DNA from: Streptomyces sp. NBC_01241
GTDB taxonomy: Bacteria > Actinomycetota > Actinomycetes > Streptomycetales > Streptomycetaceae
Direction: 5' to 3'
NCBI RefSeq assembly: GCF_041435435.1
Contig: NZ_CP108494.1
Span: 7,350,501 to 7,414,500 of the forward strand
DNA length: 64,000 nucleotides
The stretch's first letter is position 1. Each line of letters starts with the position of its first letter. Below the pieces are notes generated by a model. It was not told the DNA's origin and made no database searches. It saw nothing but the letters and a program-made list of their open reading frames with translations. Positions 33,963-43,186 of the stretch are shown one piece after another. The position numbers were made by a program, and so were the translations under genes.

Positions 33963-34490
33963 CTACTTCTCCACGTTCTTCTGCGAAGGCTGGTTCAGCT
34001 CGGGACGGCCGGGCTGCTCCCCGCCGCGCTCCTTGATGTACGTCTCGGTGGGGACCATCACCTTGCGACGGAACACGCAGACGAGCGTTCCGTCCTGCTT
34101 GTAACCCTTGGTCTCGACATGGACGATTCCGCGGTCGCTCTTGGATTTTGACGGAGTCTTGTCGAGGACGGTCGTCTCGCCGTAGATCGTGTCGCCGTGG
34201 AACGTCGGTGCGACATGCTTCAGCGACTCGACCTCCAGGTTGGCGATCGCCTTTCCGGAGACGTCCGGCACGGACATGCCGAGCAGCAACGAGTAGATGT
34301 AGTTGCCGACTACAACGTTCTTGCCGAAATCGGTGGTCTTCTCCGCGTAGTTGCTGTCCATGTGCAGCGGGTGATGATTCATGGTCAGCAGGCAGAAGAG
34401 GTGGTCGTCGTACTCCGTGACCGTCTTCCCGGGCCAGTGCTTGTAAATTGCACCGACCTCGAACTCCTCATAGGTGCGTCCGAACTGCAT
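33963..34490 (-). CDS. MaoC-like hydratase, probable mesaconyl-CoA hydratase
   Basis: 175 residues of hot-dog fold: FEVGAIYKHWPGKTVTEYDD, then LTMNHHPLHMDSNYAEKT with the catalytic Asp/His region, and VVGNYIYSLLLGMSV. In the ethylmalonyl-CoA pathway this enzyme hydrates mesaconyl-CoA to beta-methylmalyl-CoA, the substrate of the lyase encoded just upstream. It is a single-domain version, about half the length of the double hot-dog Mch of alphaproteobacteria. Two-base gaps on both sides indicate tight coupling. Confidence 0.88.
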   Translation of the reverse strand: MQFGRTYEEFEVGAIYKHWPGKTVTEYDDHLFCLLTMNHHPLHMDSNYAEKTTDFGKNVVVGNYIYSLLLGMSVPDVSGKAIANLEVESLKHVAPTFHGDTIYGETTVLDKTPSKSKSDRGIVHVETKGYKQDGTLVCVFRRKVMVPTETYIKERGGEQPGRPELNQPSQKNVEK

Positions 34491-34492
34491 GA

Positions 34493-35455
34493 TCAGGCCT
34501 CCGGTGCTTCGAACTTGGAGGTGCGCTGCATGCCGGCCGCGCGGCCCTTGCCCGCGATGACGAGGGCCATCTTGCGGCTCGCCTCGTCGATCATCTCGTC
34601 GCCGAGCATCGCCGAGCCCTTCCTGCCGCCCTCTTCCGAGGTGCACCAGTCGTACGCGTCGAGGATCAGCTCGGCGTGGTCGTAGTCCTCCTGCGTGGGC
34701 GAGAACACCTCGTTGGCCGCGTCGACCTGACCGGGGTGGAGCACCCACTTGCCGTCGAAGCCCAGCGCCGCCGCACGGCCCGCGACCTCGCGGTACGCGT
34801 CCACGTCACGGATCTGCAGGAAGGGGCCGTCGATCGCCTGGAGGTCGTGCGTACGGGCCGCCATCAGAATGCGCATCAGGATGTAGTGGTACGCGTCCGC
34901 GCCGTACCCGGGCGGCTGCTGACCGACGACCAGGGTCTTCATGTTGATCGACGCCATGAAGTCGGCCGGTCCGAAGATCAGCGTCTCCAGGCGGGGCGAG
35001 GCGGCGGCGATGTCGTCGATGTTCACCAGGCCCTTGGCGTTCTCGATCTGCGCCTCGATGCCGATCCTGCCGACCTCGAAGCCCATCGTCTTCTCGATCT
35101 GGGTCAGCAGCAGGTCCAGGGCGACCACCTGCTGGGCGTCCTGCACCTTCGGCAGCATGATGCAGTCGAGGTTCTGCCCGGCGCCCTCGACGACCGTGAT
35201 GACATCGCGGTACGTCCAGTGCGTCGTCCAGTCGTTGACTCGCACGACCCGGGTCTTGCCCGTCCAGTCGCCGTTGTTCAGCGCGTCGACGATGGTGTGC
35301 CGGGCGCCCTCCTTGGCGAGCGGCGCGCAGGCGTCCTCCAGGTCGAGGAAGACCTGGTCGGCCGGGAGGCCCTGGGCCTTCTCCAGGAACCGCGGGTTCG
35401 AGCCGGGCACGGCCAGGCACGAGCGGCGCGGACGCAGGCGGTTGGCGGCAGTCAT
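34493..35455 (-). CDS. CoA ester lyase, L-malyl-/beta-methylmalyl-CoA lyase
   Basis: 320 residues of the CitE/HpcH family. It splits beta-methylmalyl-CoA to glyoxylate and propionyl-CoA. Seen: RSCLAVPGSNPRFLEKAQGL, the metal-binding VFLDLEDACAP, IGIEAQIENAKGLVNIDDIA and LIFGPADFMASINM, then KWVLHPGQVDAANEVFSP. Its ATG overlaps the mutase stop (ATGA). Confidence 0.92.
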   Translation of the reverse strand: MTAANRLRPRRSCLAVPGSNPRFLEKAQGLPADQVFLDLEDACAPLAKEGARHTIVDALNNGDWTGKTRVVRVNDWTTHWTYRDVITVVEGAGQNLDCIMLPKVQDAQQVVALDLLLTQIEKTMGFEVGRIGIEAQIENAKGLVNIDDIAAASPRLETLIFGPADFMASINMKTLVVGQQPPGYGADAYHYILMRILMAARTHDLQAIDGPFLQIRDVDAYREVAGRAAALGFDGKWVLHPGQVDAANEVFSPTQEDYDHAELILDAYDWCTSEEGGRKGSAMLGDEMIDEASRKMALVIAGKGRAAGMQRTSKFEAPEA

Positions 35456-37464
35456 GCGGGGACCTCCAGAGGGTCGAGCTTGTTCGCTTTCCGGATCTCG
35501 TCGACGATACGGCCGATGATCTCCGTGATACCGAAATCCTTCGGGGTGAACACGGCGGCGACACCGGCCCCGATCAGGGCCGCGGCATCGGCGGGCGGAA
35601 TGATCCCGCCCGCGATCACCGGGATGTCGGCGGCACCCGCCTCGCGCAGGCGGGTGAGTACGTCGGGGACGAGTTCGGCGTGCGAACCGGACAGGATCGA
35701 CAGGCCGACACAGTGCACGTCCTCGGCGAGGGCGGCCGAGACGATCTGCTCGGGGGTCAGCCTGATCCCCTGGTACACGACCTCGAAGCCGGCGTCGCGG
35801 GCCCGTACGGCGATCTGTTCGGCGCCGTTGGAGTGCCCGTCCAGGCCCGGCTTGCCGACCAGCAGCCGCAGCCGCCCGGCGCCCAGGTCGGCCGCGGTCC
35901 GGGCGACCTTCTCGCGCACCAGGGCGAGCGGTGTGCCGGCCTCCGCGGTCACCGCGACCGGGGCCGACGAGACGCCCGTCGGAGCCCGGAACTCGCCGAA
36001 GACATCGCGCAGCGCCCAGGACCACTCGCCCGTGGTGACACCCGCGCGGGCACACTCCACGGTCGCTTCCATCAGGTTTTCGGTGCCTGCGGCGGTCTTC
36101 TTCAGCGCGGCCAGCGCATCGGTGGCACGGGCCTCGTCGCGGTTGTCGCACCACTCGGCCAGGGCCGTGACGACCCTGGCCTCATTGGCGGGATCGACGG
36201 TCATGATCGCCGCGTCGAGGTCGGCGGTGAGCGGATTCGATTCCGTCGTCTCGTAGATGTTGACGCCGACGATCTTCTCCTCGCCGCCCTCGATGCGGGC
36301 CCGGCGGGCCGCGTGCGAGGAGACCAGCTCGGACTTCAGGTAGCCGGACTCGACGGCCGCCATGGCGCCGCCCATCTCCTGGATCCGGCCGATCTCGGCG
36401 AGCGACTCCGTGACCAGCTCGTCCACCTTGGCCTCGACGACATGCGAGCCGGCGAAGATGTCCTCGTACTCCAGCAGATCGCTCTCGTGCGCGAGGACCT
36501 GCTGGATACGGAGCGACCACTGCTGGTCCCAGGGCCGGGGGAGCCCCAGCGCCTCGTTCCAGGCGGGCAGCTGCACGGCCCGGGCCCGGGCGTCCTTGGA
36601 CAGGGTGACGGCCAGCATCTCCAGGACGATGCGCTGCACGTTGTTCTCCGGCTGCGCCTCGGTCAGACCGAGGGAGTTGACCTGGACGCCGTAGCGGAAG
36701 CGGCGCTGCTTGGCATCGGTGACGCCGTACCGCTCGCGGGTGACCTGGTCCCAGATGCGGCCGAAGGCGCGCATCTTGCACATCTCCTCGATGAAGCGGA
36801 CGCCCGCGTTCACGAAGAAGGAGATCCGTGCGACCACATCGCCGAACTTCTCCTCGGGCACCTGGCCGGATTCCCGTACGGCGTCCAGGACCGCGATGGC
36901 CGTCGACATGGCGTACGCGATCTCCTGGACCGGAGTCGCTCCCGCCTCCTGCAGGTGGTAGCTGCAGATGTTGATCGGGTTCCACTTCGGGATGCGGTTG
37001 ACCGTGTACGTGATCATGTCGGTGGTCAGCCGGAGCGAGGGGCCGGGCGGGAAGACATGCGTCCCGCGCGAGAGGTACTCCTTGACGATGTCGTTCTGCG
37101 TGGTGCCCTGGAGCTTCGTGGGATCGGCGCCCTGCTCCTCGGCGACCACCTGGTAGAGCGCCAGCAGCCACATCGCGGTGGCGTTGATCGTCATCGAGGT
37201 GTTCATCTGCTCCAGGGGGATGTCCTGGAACAGCCGGCGCATGTCACCGAGGTGCGACACGGGCACGCCGACCCGGCCGACCTCGCCGCGGGCCAGGACG
37301 TGGTCGGGGTCGTATCCGGTCTGCGTCGGCAGGTCGAAGGCGACGGACAGGCCGGTCTGGCCCTTGGCGAGGTTGCGCCGGTAGAGCTCGTTGGACGCCT
37401 CGGCGGTCGAATGACCGGCGTACGTCCTCATGAGCCACGGACGGTCCTTCTGACGGCCACTCAT
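35452..37464 (-). CDS. meaA: Ethylmalonyl-CoA mutase (B12-dependent)
   Basis: 670 residues. It converts ethylmalonyl-CoA to methylsuccinyl-CoA. The N-terminal TIM-barrel domain starts MSGRQKDRPWLMRTYAGHST and contains GLSVAFDLPTQTGYDPDH. The C-terminal cobalamin domain has KPGLDGHSNGAEQIA (the D-x-H-x-x-G base-off motif) and GLSILSGSH. Together with the adjacent ccr, ethylmalonyl-CoA rather than methylmalonyl-CoA is the expected substrate. An apparent N-terminal extension upstream is only the ccr repeat array read in another frame, so I use the ATG at 37464. Confidence 0.93.
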   Translation of the reverse strand: MSGRQKDRPWLMRTYAGHSTAEASNELYRRNLAKGQTGLSVAFDLPTQTGYDPDHVLARGEVGRVGVPVSHLGDMRRLFQDIPLEQMNTSMTINATAMWLLALYQVVAEEQGADPTKLQGTTQNDIVKEYLSRGTHVFPPGPSLRLTTDMITYTVNRIPKWNPINICSYHLQEAGATPVQEIAYAMSTAIAVLDAVRESGQVPEEKFGDVVARISFFVNAGVRFIEEMCKMRAFGRIWDQVTRERYGVTDAKQRRFRYGVQVNSLGLTEAQPENNVQRIVLEMLAVTLSKDARARAVQLPAWNEALGLPRPWDQQWSLRIQQVLAHESDLLEYEDIFAGSHVVEAKVDELVTESLAEIGRIQEMGGAMAAVESGYLKSELVSSHAARRARIEGGEEKIVGVNIYETTESNPLTADLDAAIMTVDPANEARVVTALAEWCDNRDEARATDALAALKKTAAGTENLMEATVECARAGVTTGEWSWALRDVFGEFRAPTGVSSAPVAVTAEAGTPLALVREKVARTAADLGAGRLRLLVGKPGLDGHSNGAEQIAVRARDAGFEVVYQGIRLTPEQIVSAALAEDVHCVGLSILSGSHAELVPDVLTRLREAGAADIPVIAGGIIPPADAAALIGAGVAAVFTPKDFGITEIIGRIVDEIRKANKLDPLEVPA

Positions 37465-37465
37465 G

Positions 37466-38911
37466 TCAGACGTCCCGGCTGTGCTTGTCGGTCCGCTCCG
37501 CTGACGCGTCCCGGCTGTGCTTGTCGGCCCGCTCCGCTGACGCGTCACGGCTGTGCTTGTCGGTCCGCTCCGCTGACGCGTCACGGAACAGGTTGATGGC
37601 GTCGATGTGCTGCTCGCGCAGCTCCTCGTCGCGCACCCCCAGACCCTCGCGGGGGGCCAGCGCGAGCACGCCGACCTTGCCCTGGTGGAGGTTGCGGTGG
37701 ACGTCGTACGCGGCCTGGCCGGTCTCCGCCAGGGAGTAGACCTTCGACAGCGTCGGGTGGATCTTGCCCTTCGCCACCAGGCGGTTGGCCTCCCACGCCT
37801 CGCGGTAGTTGGCGAAGTGCGAGCCCACGATCTTCTTGAGCGACATCCACAGGTAGCGGTTGTCGTACTCGTGGTTGTAGCCGGACGTCGACGCGCAGGT
37901 GACGATCGTGCCGCCCTTGCGGGTCACGTACACCGAGGCGCCGAACGTCTCGCGGCCCGGATGCTCGAAGACGATGTCCACGTCCTCGCCGCCGGTCAGC
38001 TCACGGATGCGCTTGCCGAACCGCTTCCACTCGCGCGGGTCCTGATGGTGCTCGTCCTTCCAGAACTTGTAGCCCTCGGCGTTGCGGTCGATGATCGCCT
38101 CGGCACCCATCTTCCGGCAGATGTCCGCCTTCTGCTCGCTGGAGACGATGCAGATCGGGTTGGCGCCACCGGCCAGCGCGAACTGCGTGGCGTAGGAACC
38201 GAGTCCGCCGCTGGCGCCCCAGATCAGCACATTGTCGCCCTGCTTCATGCCGGCGCCGTTGCGCGAGACGAGCTGGCGGTACGCGGTGGAGTTGACCAGG
38301 CCCGGAGCGGCGGCCTCCTCCCAGCTGAGATGCTGCGGCTTCGGCATCAGCTGGTTGGACTTGACAAGTGCGATCTCTGCCAGACCGCCGAAGTTGGTCT
38401 CGAAGCCCCAGATGCGCTGCTCGGGGTCGAGCATCGTGTCGTTGTGGCCGTCCGAGGACTCCAGTTCGACCGAGAGGCAGTGTGCGACGACCTCGTCGCC
38501 GGGCTTCCAGGCGTTGACGCCGGGGCCGGTACGCAGGACGACGCCCGCCAGGTCGGAGCCGATGACGTGGTACGGCAGGTCGTGGCGCCTGGTGAGCTCG
38601 CTGAGCTTGCCGTACCGCTCCAGGAAGCCGAAGGTGGCCATCGGCTCGAAGATCGAGGTCCAGACGGAGTTGTAGTTCACCGAGCTCGCCATGACGGCGA
38701 CCAGTGCCTCACCGGGCCCGAGTTCGGGCACCGGGACCTCGTCCAGATGCAGCGACTTGCGGGGGTCCTTGTCGCGGGTGGCGAGTCCGGCGAACATCTC
38801 CGTCTCGTCCTTGTGCACGGTCACCGCGCGGTACGACTCGGGGATGGACAGGGCAGCGAAATCCGCGGCCGTAGTGTCCTGCGATTGGATCGCGTCCAGG
38901 ATTTCCTTCAC
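37466..38911 (-). CDS. ccr: Crotonyl-CoA carboxylase/reductase
   Basis: 481 residues. It reductively carboxylates crotonyl-CoA to ethylmalonyl-CoA with NADPH and CO2, the key step of the ethylmalonyl-CoA pathway and a supplier of extender units for polyketides. Seen: YHVIGSDLAGVVLRTGPGVN, WGFETNFGGLAEIALVKSNQ, the nucleotide-binding LIWGASGGLGSYATQFALAG and FEHPGRETFGASV. The start is GTG with GGAGG about six bases upstream. The last ~38 residues are three copies of a 12-residue unit (DASAERTDKHSR), which normal Ccr proteins lack. First gene of a five-gene operon. Confidence 0.95.
   Translation of the reverse strand: MKEILDAIQSQDTTAADFAALSIPESYRAVTVHKDETEMFAGLATRDKDPRKSLHLDEVPVPELGPGEALVAVMASSVNYNSVWTSIFEPMATFGFLERYGKLSELTRRHDLPYHVIGSDLAGVVLRTGPGVNAWKPGDEVVAHCLSVELESSDGHNDTMLDPEQRIWGFETNFGGLAEIALVKSNQLMPKPQHLSWEEAAAPGLVNSTAYRQLVSRNGAGMKQGDNVLIWGASGGLGSYATQFALAGGANPICIVSSEQKADICRKMGAEAIIDRNAEGYKFWKDEHHQDPREWKRFGKRIRELTGGEDVDIVFEHPGRETFGASVYVTRKGGTIVTCASTSGYNHEYDNRYLWMSLKKIVGSHFANYREAWEANRLVAKGKIHPTLSKVYSLAETGQAAYDVHRNLHQGKVGVLALAPREGLGVRDEELREQHIDAINLFRDASAERTDKHSRDASAERADKHSRDASAERTDKHSRDV
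37469..37586. repeat. 36-base minisatellite at the 3' end of ccr
   Basis: Two complete 36-base units (37503-37538 and 37539-37574), preceded by a 34-base copy and followed by a 12-base partial copy. Units differ at about three positions. The array is in frame in ccr and encodes DASAERxDKHSR repeats, with the stop codon right after. Confidence 0.9.
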
Positions 38912-39270
38912 GGTGTGCCTCCGGCGGATGGGGGCGCTGAGGGAGCATTTGAGGGTCCCTGTGAGCAGCGGGGGGGCTGTGTGGTGTGGAGGTGCTGCCG
39001 TCGGTTCGGCTGGTACGGCTTCGGCTTGCTCTGTGGAGCAGAAGGGTTTGCCTGTGACGCAGGCGTCCGGGCGCGCAGGCACCTGGCTTGCGGGGACAGC
39101 CGGCGTACGTGAGTTCGCAGCACGCCGGCCGCCCGGACAACTTCAACGTATGGCACTCCGTGACACCTGGCAAGGCACTCGGTGCCAACATTTTCTCTCG
39201 CTTGTCATCCGCCGGTCACGCATGAGCAGGAGGGGCGGTGTTTTGCGCGATTCCGTCCCGCCGGGAGTGG
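38912..39270. other. ccr upstream region
   Basis: About 360 bases with no gene, expected to carry the promoter of the five-gene operon. Near its left end a G-run (GGGGGGG around 38970) is followed by reduced GC. At 39152-39186 two related sequences, GGCACTCCGTG and GGCACTCGGTGCC, lie 22 bases apart; the second is a perfect short palindrome. They could be an operator or part of the GNAT gene's terminator. Confidence 0.4.
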
Positions 39271-40068
39271 TCAGCGCGAGGGCCGGTACACGTACGGAGT
39301 CGTGGTGCTCAGGGCGAGGAATCCGAGGCGCTGGAGGATCGGGCAGCTCTGGTCGGAGGCGTCGACCTGAAGGTAGCGGTAGCCGCGCTCCGCCGCGATC
39401 CGGGCGCGGTGGGCGACCAGGGCCCGGTAGATTCCCTTCCCGCGCCATGCGGGGACCGTCCCGCCGCCCCACAGCCCCGCGAAGCCGGAGCCCGGGTGCA
39501 ATTCCATCCGTGCCGCGCTCACCGGCTCGTCCCCGGCCATGGCCAGCACCCCGACGAATGTGTCCGGGGCCTCGGTGAGCCTCGCCAGCGTTCGATGCCG
39601 CAGCCGGGACGACGGGGAACCGAACGCCTGCACATGGGTCCGGACCATCAGCTCCACGTCGTCCGCGTCGCGCATGGTGCGCAGCCGGACGCCCTCGGGG
39701 AGGTCCACCGCAGTCGAGAGGCCGTCCACGGGGGCCACCAGCAAGGTTTCCGGCTCCTCCGCCTCGAAGCCTGCCGCGAGGAGCCGCTCCGCCAGATCGG
39801 CCGGCCGGTCGTGCGCGTACAGCTTCCACTCGAACGCGTCGTGCCCGAGAGCCGTGTAGTGCGCGACCTGAGCCGCGATCGCGGCGTCCGCCCGTACGGG
39901 ATCCAGGTCCGGGGCCGACCAGACGACGCCGTTCCAGTCATCGGCCGTGCCGACCTGCCGTACGACGTCCCCGGCGCGTTCGACCCGCACACCGGGGTCG
40001 TCGGGGCGGGCGTCCTCGCGCATCTCGCGGTCGAAGAGGGTCAGAAGTGTGTCGCGGTCATGATTCAT
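39271..40068 (-). CDS. GNAT acetyltransferase, two-domain
   Basis: 265 residues. The C-terminal half is a GNAT domain: AARMELHPGSGFAGLWGG, then VPAWRGKGIYRALVAHRARI, the acetyl-CoA-binding R/Q-x-x-G-x-G/A loop, and YLQVDASDQSCPILQRLGF. The N-terminal ~120 residues look like a degenerate second GNAT-like domain. Substrate unknown. It lies between the TetR gene and the ccr operon, all on one strand. The ATG at 40068 is preferred over a GTG two codons upstream. Confidence 0.85.
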   Translation of the reverse strand: MNHDRDTLLTLFDREMREDARPDDPGVRVERAGDVVRQVGTADDWNGVVWSAPDLDPVRADAAIAAQVAHYTALGHDAFEWKLYAHDRPADLAERLLAAGFEAEEPETLLVAPVDGLSTAVDLPEGVRLRTMRDADDVELMVRTHVQAFGSPSSRLRHRTLARLTEAPDTFVGVLAMAGDEPVSAARMELHPGSGFAGLWGGGTVPAWRGKGIYRALVAHRARIAAERGYRYLQVDASDQSCPILQRLGFLALSTTTPYVYRPSR

Positions 40069-40139
40069 CCGCACAGTGGAGCAGCGGGGTACGGGCGCGG
40101 CAACCCGGTTTCCGGGGCGGGGAGCCGTCCCCGCCCCGG

Positions 40140-40955
40140 TCAGCGGTCCTTGAGCGCCTGCTGGATCGTGCGCATCACTTCGTCGAGCGGCGCGTCCGTC
40201 CGCGCCACCGCGACCAGCACCTCGCCCTGGGACGTCACCGAAGCGGCCGGCTGCTTCGCCGGTTCGGCGCCCGCGATCCGGCCCGCGCCGATGCCGGTCC
40301 CGAACGTGTCGCGGACGATCGAGAACGCGTGGTCGAGCTGGGCCTCCACATCGCCCTCGCCGTTTGCCCGCAGCCAGCGGCGCAGCACATGGTTGTGCGC
40401 GGTGACGACGGCGGACGCGGCGACCTCCGCGAGCAGCGGGTCGTCGTTGCCGACGTGGTGGTCGCGCTCGTCGAAATGGCCCAGCAGATAGCGCGTGAAC
40501 AGCCGCTCGTAGCGGGCCACCGAGGCGATCTCCGCCTCGCGCAGGGTCGGGACCTCACGGGTCAGCTTGTAGCGCGCCACGGAGACCGCGGGCTTCGCCG
40601 CGTACATCTTCATGACTTCCTTGATGCCGCGGCAGACGGTGTCGAGGGGGTGCTCGTGCGCGGGGGCGGCATTGAGGACGGCCTCGGCCCTGACGAGGGT
40701 GTCGTCGTGGTCCGGGAAGATCGCTTCTTCCTTGGAGCGGAAGTGCCGGAAGAAGGTCCGCCGGGCGACCCCGGCGGCGCCCGCGATCTCGTCGACCGTC
40801 GTCGCCTCGTACCCCTTCGTCGCGAAGAGTTCCATCGCCGCGGCGGCCAGTTCACGGCGCATTTTGAGCCGTTGGGCTGCGGCGCGGGTGCCTGCGGCAC
40901 TCTCCTGGGGGTCGGGCGCGGCGGAGACACGGGGGGACCTGGCGGGCTGGGACAT
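40140..40955 (-). CDS. TetR family transcriptional regulator
   Basis: 271 residues. The N-terminal HTH is ELFATKGYEATTVDEIAGAA followed by GVARRTFFRHFRSKEEAIF at about residues 40-80; the remainder is a helical ligand-binding domain. It lies between the 3-hydroxyacyl-CoA dehydrogenase and GNAT genes, just upstream of the ccr operon, so regulation of the ethylmalonyl-CoA genes in response to an acyl-CoA is a reasonable inference. Confidence 0.9.
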   Translation of the reverse strand: MSQPARSPRVSAAPDPQESAAGTRAAAQRLKMRRELAAAAMELFATKGYEATTVDEIAGAAGVARRTFFRHFRSKEEAIFPDHDDTLVRAEAVLNAAPAHEHPLDTVCRGIKEVMKMYAAKPAVSVARYKLTREVPTLREAEIASVARYERLFTRYLLGHFDERDHHVGNDDPLLAEVAASAVVTAHNHVLRRWLRANGEGDVEAQLDHAFSIVRDTFGTGIGAGRIAGAEPAKQPAASVTSQGEVLVAVARTDAPLDEVMRTIQQALKDR

Positions 40956-41046
40956 GGTGTGAACGTACTGCATCGGTACAGGGGAACGCGCCTGTGGGGG
41001 CGGACCGCCCGATGGATCGAGCAGCCCTCCCCACCCGGCTCCCGGC

Positions 41047-42828
41047 TCAGCGCCGGGCATATTCGCGGAAGCCGCGCCCCGTCTTGCGGCCGAGGCAGCC
41101 GGCGGCCACCAGATGCTCCAGCAGCGGCGCCGGGGCCAGGCCCGGGTCGCGGAACTCGCCGTGCAGCACCTTCTCGATGGCGAGCGAGACATCGAGTCCG
41201 ACGACGTCGAGGAGTTCGAACGGGCCCATCGGATAGCCGCCGCCCAGCTTCATCGCGGCGTCGATGTCGTCGAGGCTCGCGTAGTGCTCCTCGACCATCT
41301 TGATCGCGTTGTTGAGGTACGGGAACAGCAGCGCGTTCACGATGAAGCCGGCCCGGTCCCCGCAGTCCACCGGGTGCTTGCGGACCTTGAGGCACACCTC
41401 GCGGACCGTGGCGTGGACGTCGTCCGCGGTGAGCACCGTGCGGACCACCTCGACCAACTTCATCGCGGGCGCCGGGTTGAAGAAGTGCATCCCGACGACG
41501 TCCTGCGGACGCGAGGTGGCCCGCGCGATCGCCACGACCGGCAGCGACGAGGTGGTGGTGGCGAGGACCGCGCCCGGCTTGCAGACCTTGTCCAGCATCC
41601 CGAACAGCTGCTGCTTGACCGCCAGGTCCTCGGCGACCGCCTCGACCGCGAGATCGACGTCGGCGAAGGCGTCCGGTGAACCGGCCGCGGTGATCCGGCC
41701 CAGGGCCTCGTCCCGGGCCTCGGCGGTCAGCCGCCCCTTGGTGACGGAACGCTCCAGGGACGTGGCGATCCGGCCCTTGGCCGCGTCCGCCTTCTCCTGG
41801 CTGCGGGCGGCGAGCACCACGTCGTAGCCGCCCTTCGCGAAGACCTCGGCGATCCCCGAGGCCATCGTCCCCGAGCCCGCGACACCCACCGACCGCACCG
41901 TGCGCCCGGCCACCGCGGACGCGCTGTCCTGCGGGGTGAGCGCGTCCGGCACCACGGTCTGGCTGCCGGACTCCGCGTACGTGTAGAAGCCGCGGCCCGA
42001 CTTGCGGCCGGTCAGCCCCGCCTCGCTGAGCTGCCTGAGGACGGGGGCCGGGGCATGCAGCCGGTCCTGCGACGCGGAGTACATCGCCTCCAGGACGGTA
42101 CGGGCCGTGTCGATCCCGATCAGGTCGAGCAGGGCGAGCGGGCCCATCGGCAGGCCACAGCCCAGCTTCATCGCCGCGTCGATGTCCTCACGGGAGGCGT
42201 AGTTCGCCTCGTACATCGCGGCGGCCTGGTTGAGGTACCCGAACAGCAGCCCGTCGGCGACGAAACCCGGCCGGTCGCCGACCGCGACCGGTTCCTTGCC
42301 CAGGCTGCGGGCGAGCGCGGTGACCGCCTCGACGGCCGGCGGCGCGGTCAGCACCGAGGAGACGACCTCGACCAGCTTCATCGCGGGCGCCGGGTTGAAG
42401 AAGTGCAGGCCGAGCACGCGCTCGGGGCGCAGCGACTCGGCGGCCAGCCGGGTCACCGACAGGGCATTGGTGCCGGTCGCCAGGATCGCCGTGGGGGAGA
42501 CGATGGTGTCGAGCTCCCGGAAGACCTGCTGCTTGATCTCGTACGACTCGGGCACGACCTCGATGACCAGCTCGGCCTCCGCGGCGGCCCGAAGGTCCAC
42601 GAAGGTACGGAACCGGGCGAGGGCGTCGCTCCGCTCCTCCTCCGTGATCCGCTCGCGCCGCACGGCGCGGGCGGTCGCGGCTTCCAGGGCGGCGACGGCC
42701 TGACGGGCGGCCGCCTCGCTGATGTCGATACCGATGACCTCGTGGCCGGCGCGGGCGAGGACCTCGGCGATGCCGGTGCCCATGGTGCCGAGACCGACGA
42801 CGGCAATGGTGTTGAGCGGGGTGTCCAT
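41047..42828 (-). CDS. Double-length 3-hydroxyacyl-CoA (3-hydroxybutyryl-CoA) dehydrogenase
   Basis: 593 residues made of two consecutive homologous dehydrogenases. Copy 1 starts IAVVGLGTMGTGIAEVLARA and contains LGLHFFNPAPAMKLVEVV; copy 2 starts VGVAGSGTMASGIAEVFAKG near residue 315 and contains VGMHFFNPAPAMKLVEVV. Each ends with a C-terminal 3HCDH domain (DDIDAAMKLGGGYPMGPFEL). It would oxidise or form 3-hydroxybutyryl-CoA, feeding crotonyl-CoA to Ccr. The ~300-residue single form is the usual bacterial arrangement, so this is a tandem duplication and fusion. It is the first of three minus-strand genes ahead of ccr. Confidence 0.93.
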   Translation of the reverse strand: MDTPLNTIAVVGLGTMGTGIAEVLARAGHEVIGIDISEAAARQAVAALEAATARAVRRERITEEERSDALARFRTFVDLRAAAEAELVIEVVPESYEIKQQVFRELDTIVSPTAILATGTNALSVTRLAAESLRPERVLGLHFFNPAPAMKLVEVVSSVLTAPPAVEAVTALARSLGKEPVAVGDRPGFVADGLLFGYLNQAAAMYEANYASREDIDAAMKLGCGLPMGPLALLDLIGIDTARTVLEAMYSASQDRLHAPAPVLRQLSEAGLTGRKSGRGFYTYAESGSQTVVPDALTPQDSASAVAGRTVRSVGVAGSGTMASGIAEVFAKGGYDVVLAARSQEKADAAKGRIATSLERSVTKGRLTAEARDEALGRITAAGSPDAFADVDLAVEAVAEDLAVKQQLFGMLDKVCKPGAVLATTTSSLPVVAIARATSRPQDVVGMHFFNPAPAMKLVEVVRTVLTADDVHATVREVCLKVRKHPVDCGDRAGFIVNALLFPYLNNAIKMVEEHYASLDDIDAAMKLGGGYPMGPFELLDVVGLDVSLAIEKVLHGEFRDPGLAPAPLLEHLVAAGCLGRKTGRGFREYARR

Positions 42829-43186
42829 CACGGGACTCCAGAGAATGAGTGACGGCTGTGAGGAGCACGGCGCGCGCTGAAGGGCGAACCGGCGCAACGC
42901 GTGCGGGAATTGCGTGTCGTGGTGCTCAGGGCCGGGGAACGCTGGGTGCGCCCGGACCGGGAAGGGGCGACGGACTCTGTCCCGGAGTCACGTCTCGCAA
43001 AGCTGCCGAACCGACAAGCACTCCGGATGGCTGCGTCACCAGGCCACCGGAGCCGGCGGGGAGTGTGTCCCGCTCACATGAGCTTAACCGGTGGGTAACG
43101 AGCGCGCCAGCCCTGCGCAGTTGTGGGCCATGCCACATTCGCCCCGGCCCTCGATACGCAGAGTCCCCGTCGATACGCTGACGGTC
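42829..43186. other. Divergent intergenic region
   Basis: About 360 bases between the divergent dehydrogenase and HEAT-repeat genes. It should hold both promoters. The CATGAGCTTAACCGG near 43077 is the least GC-rich part. I see no gene or clear operator. Confidence 0.4.

Noticed and set aside
37465..37584. N-terminal extension of the ethylmalonyl-CoA mutase with TRQRSGPTSTAG repeats
   Set aside because: It is the ccr 3' minisatellite read in another frame; the family N-terminus starts at 37464.
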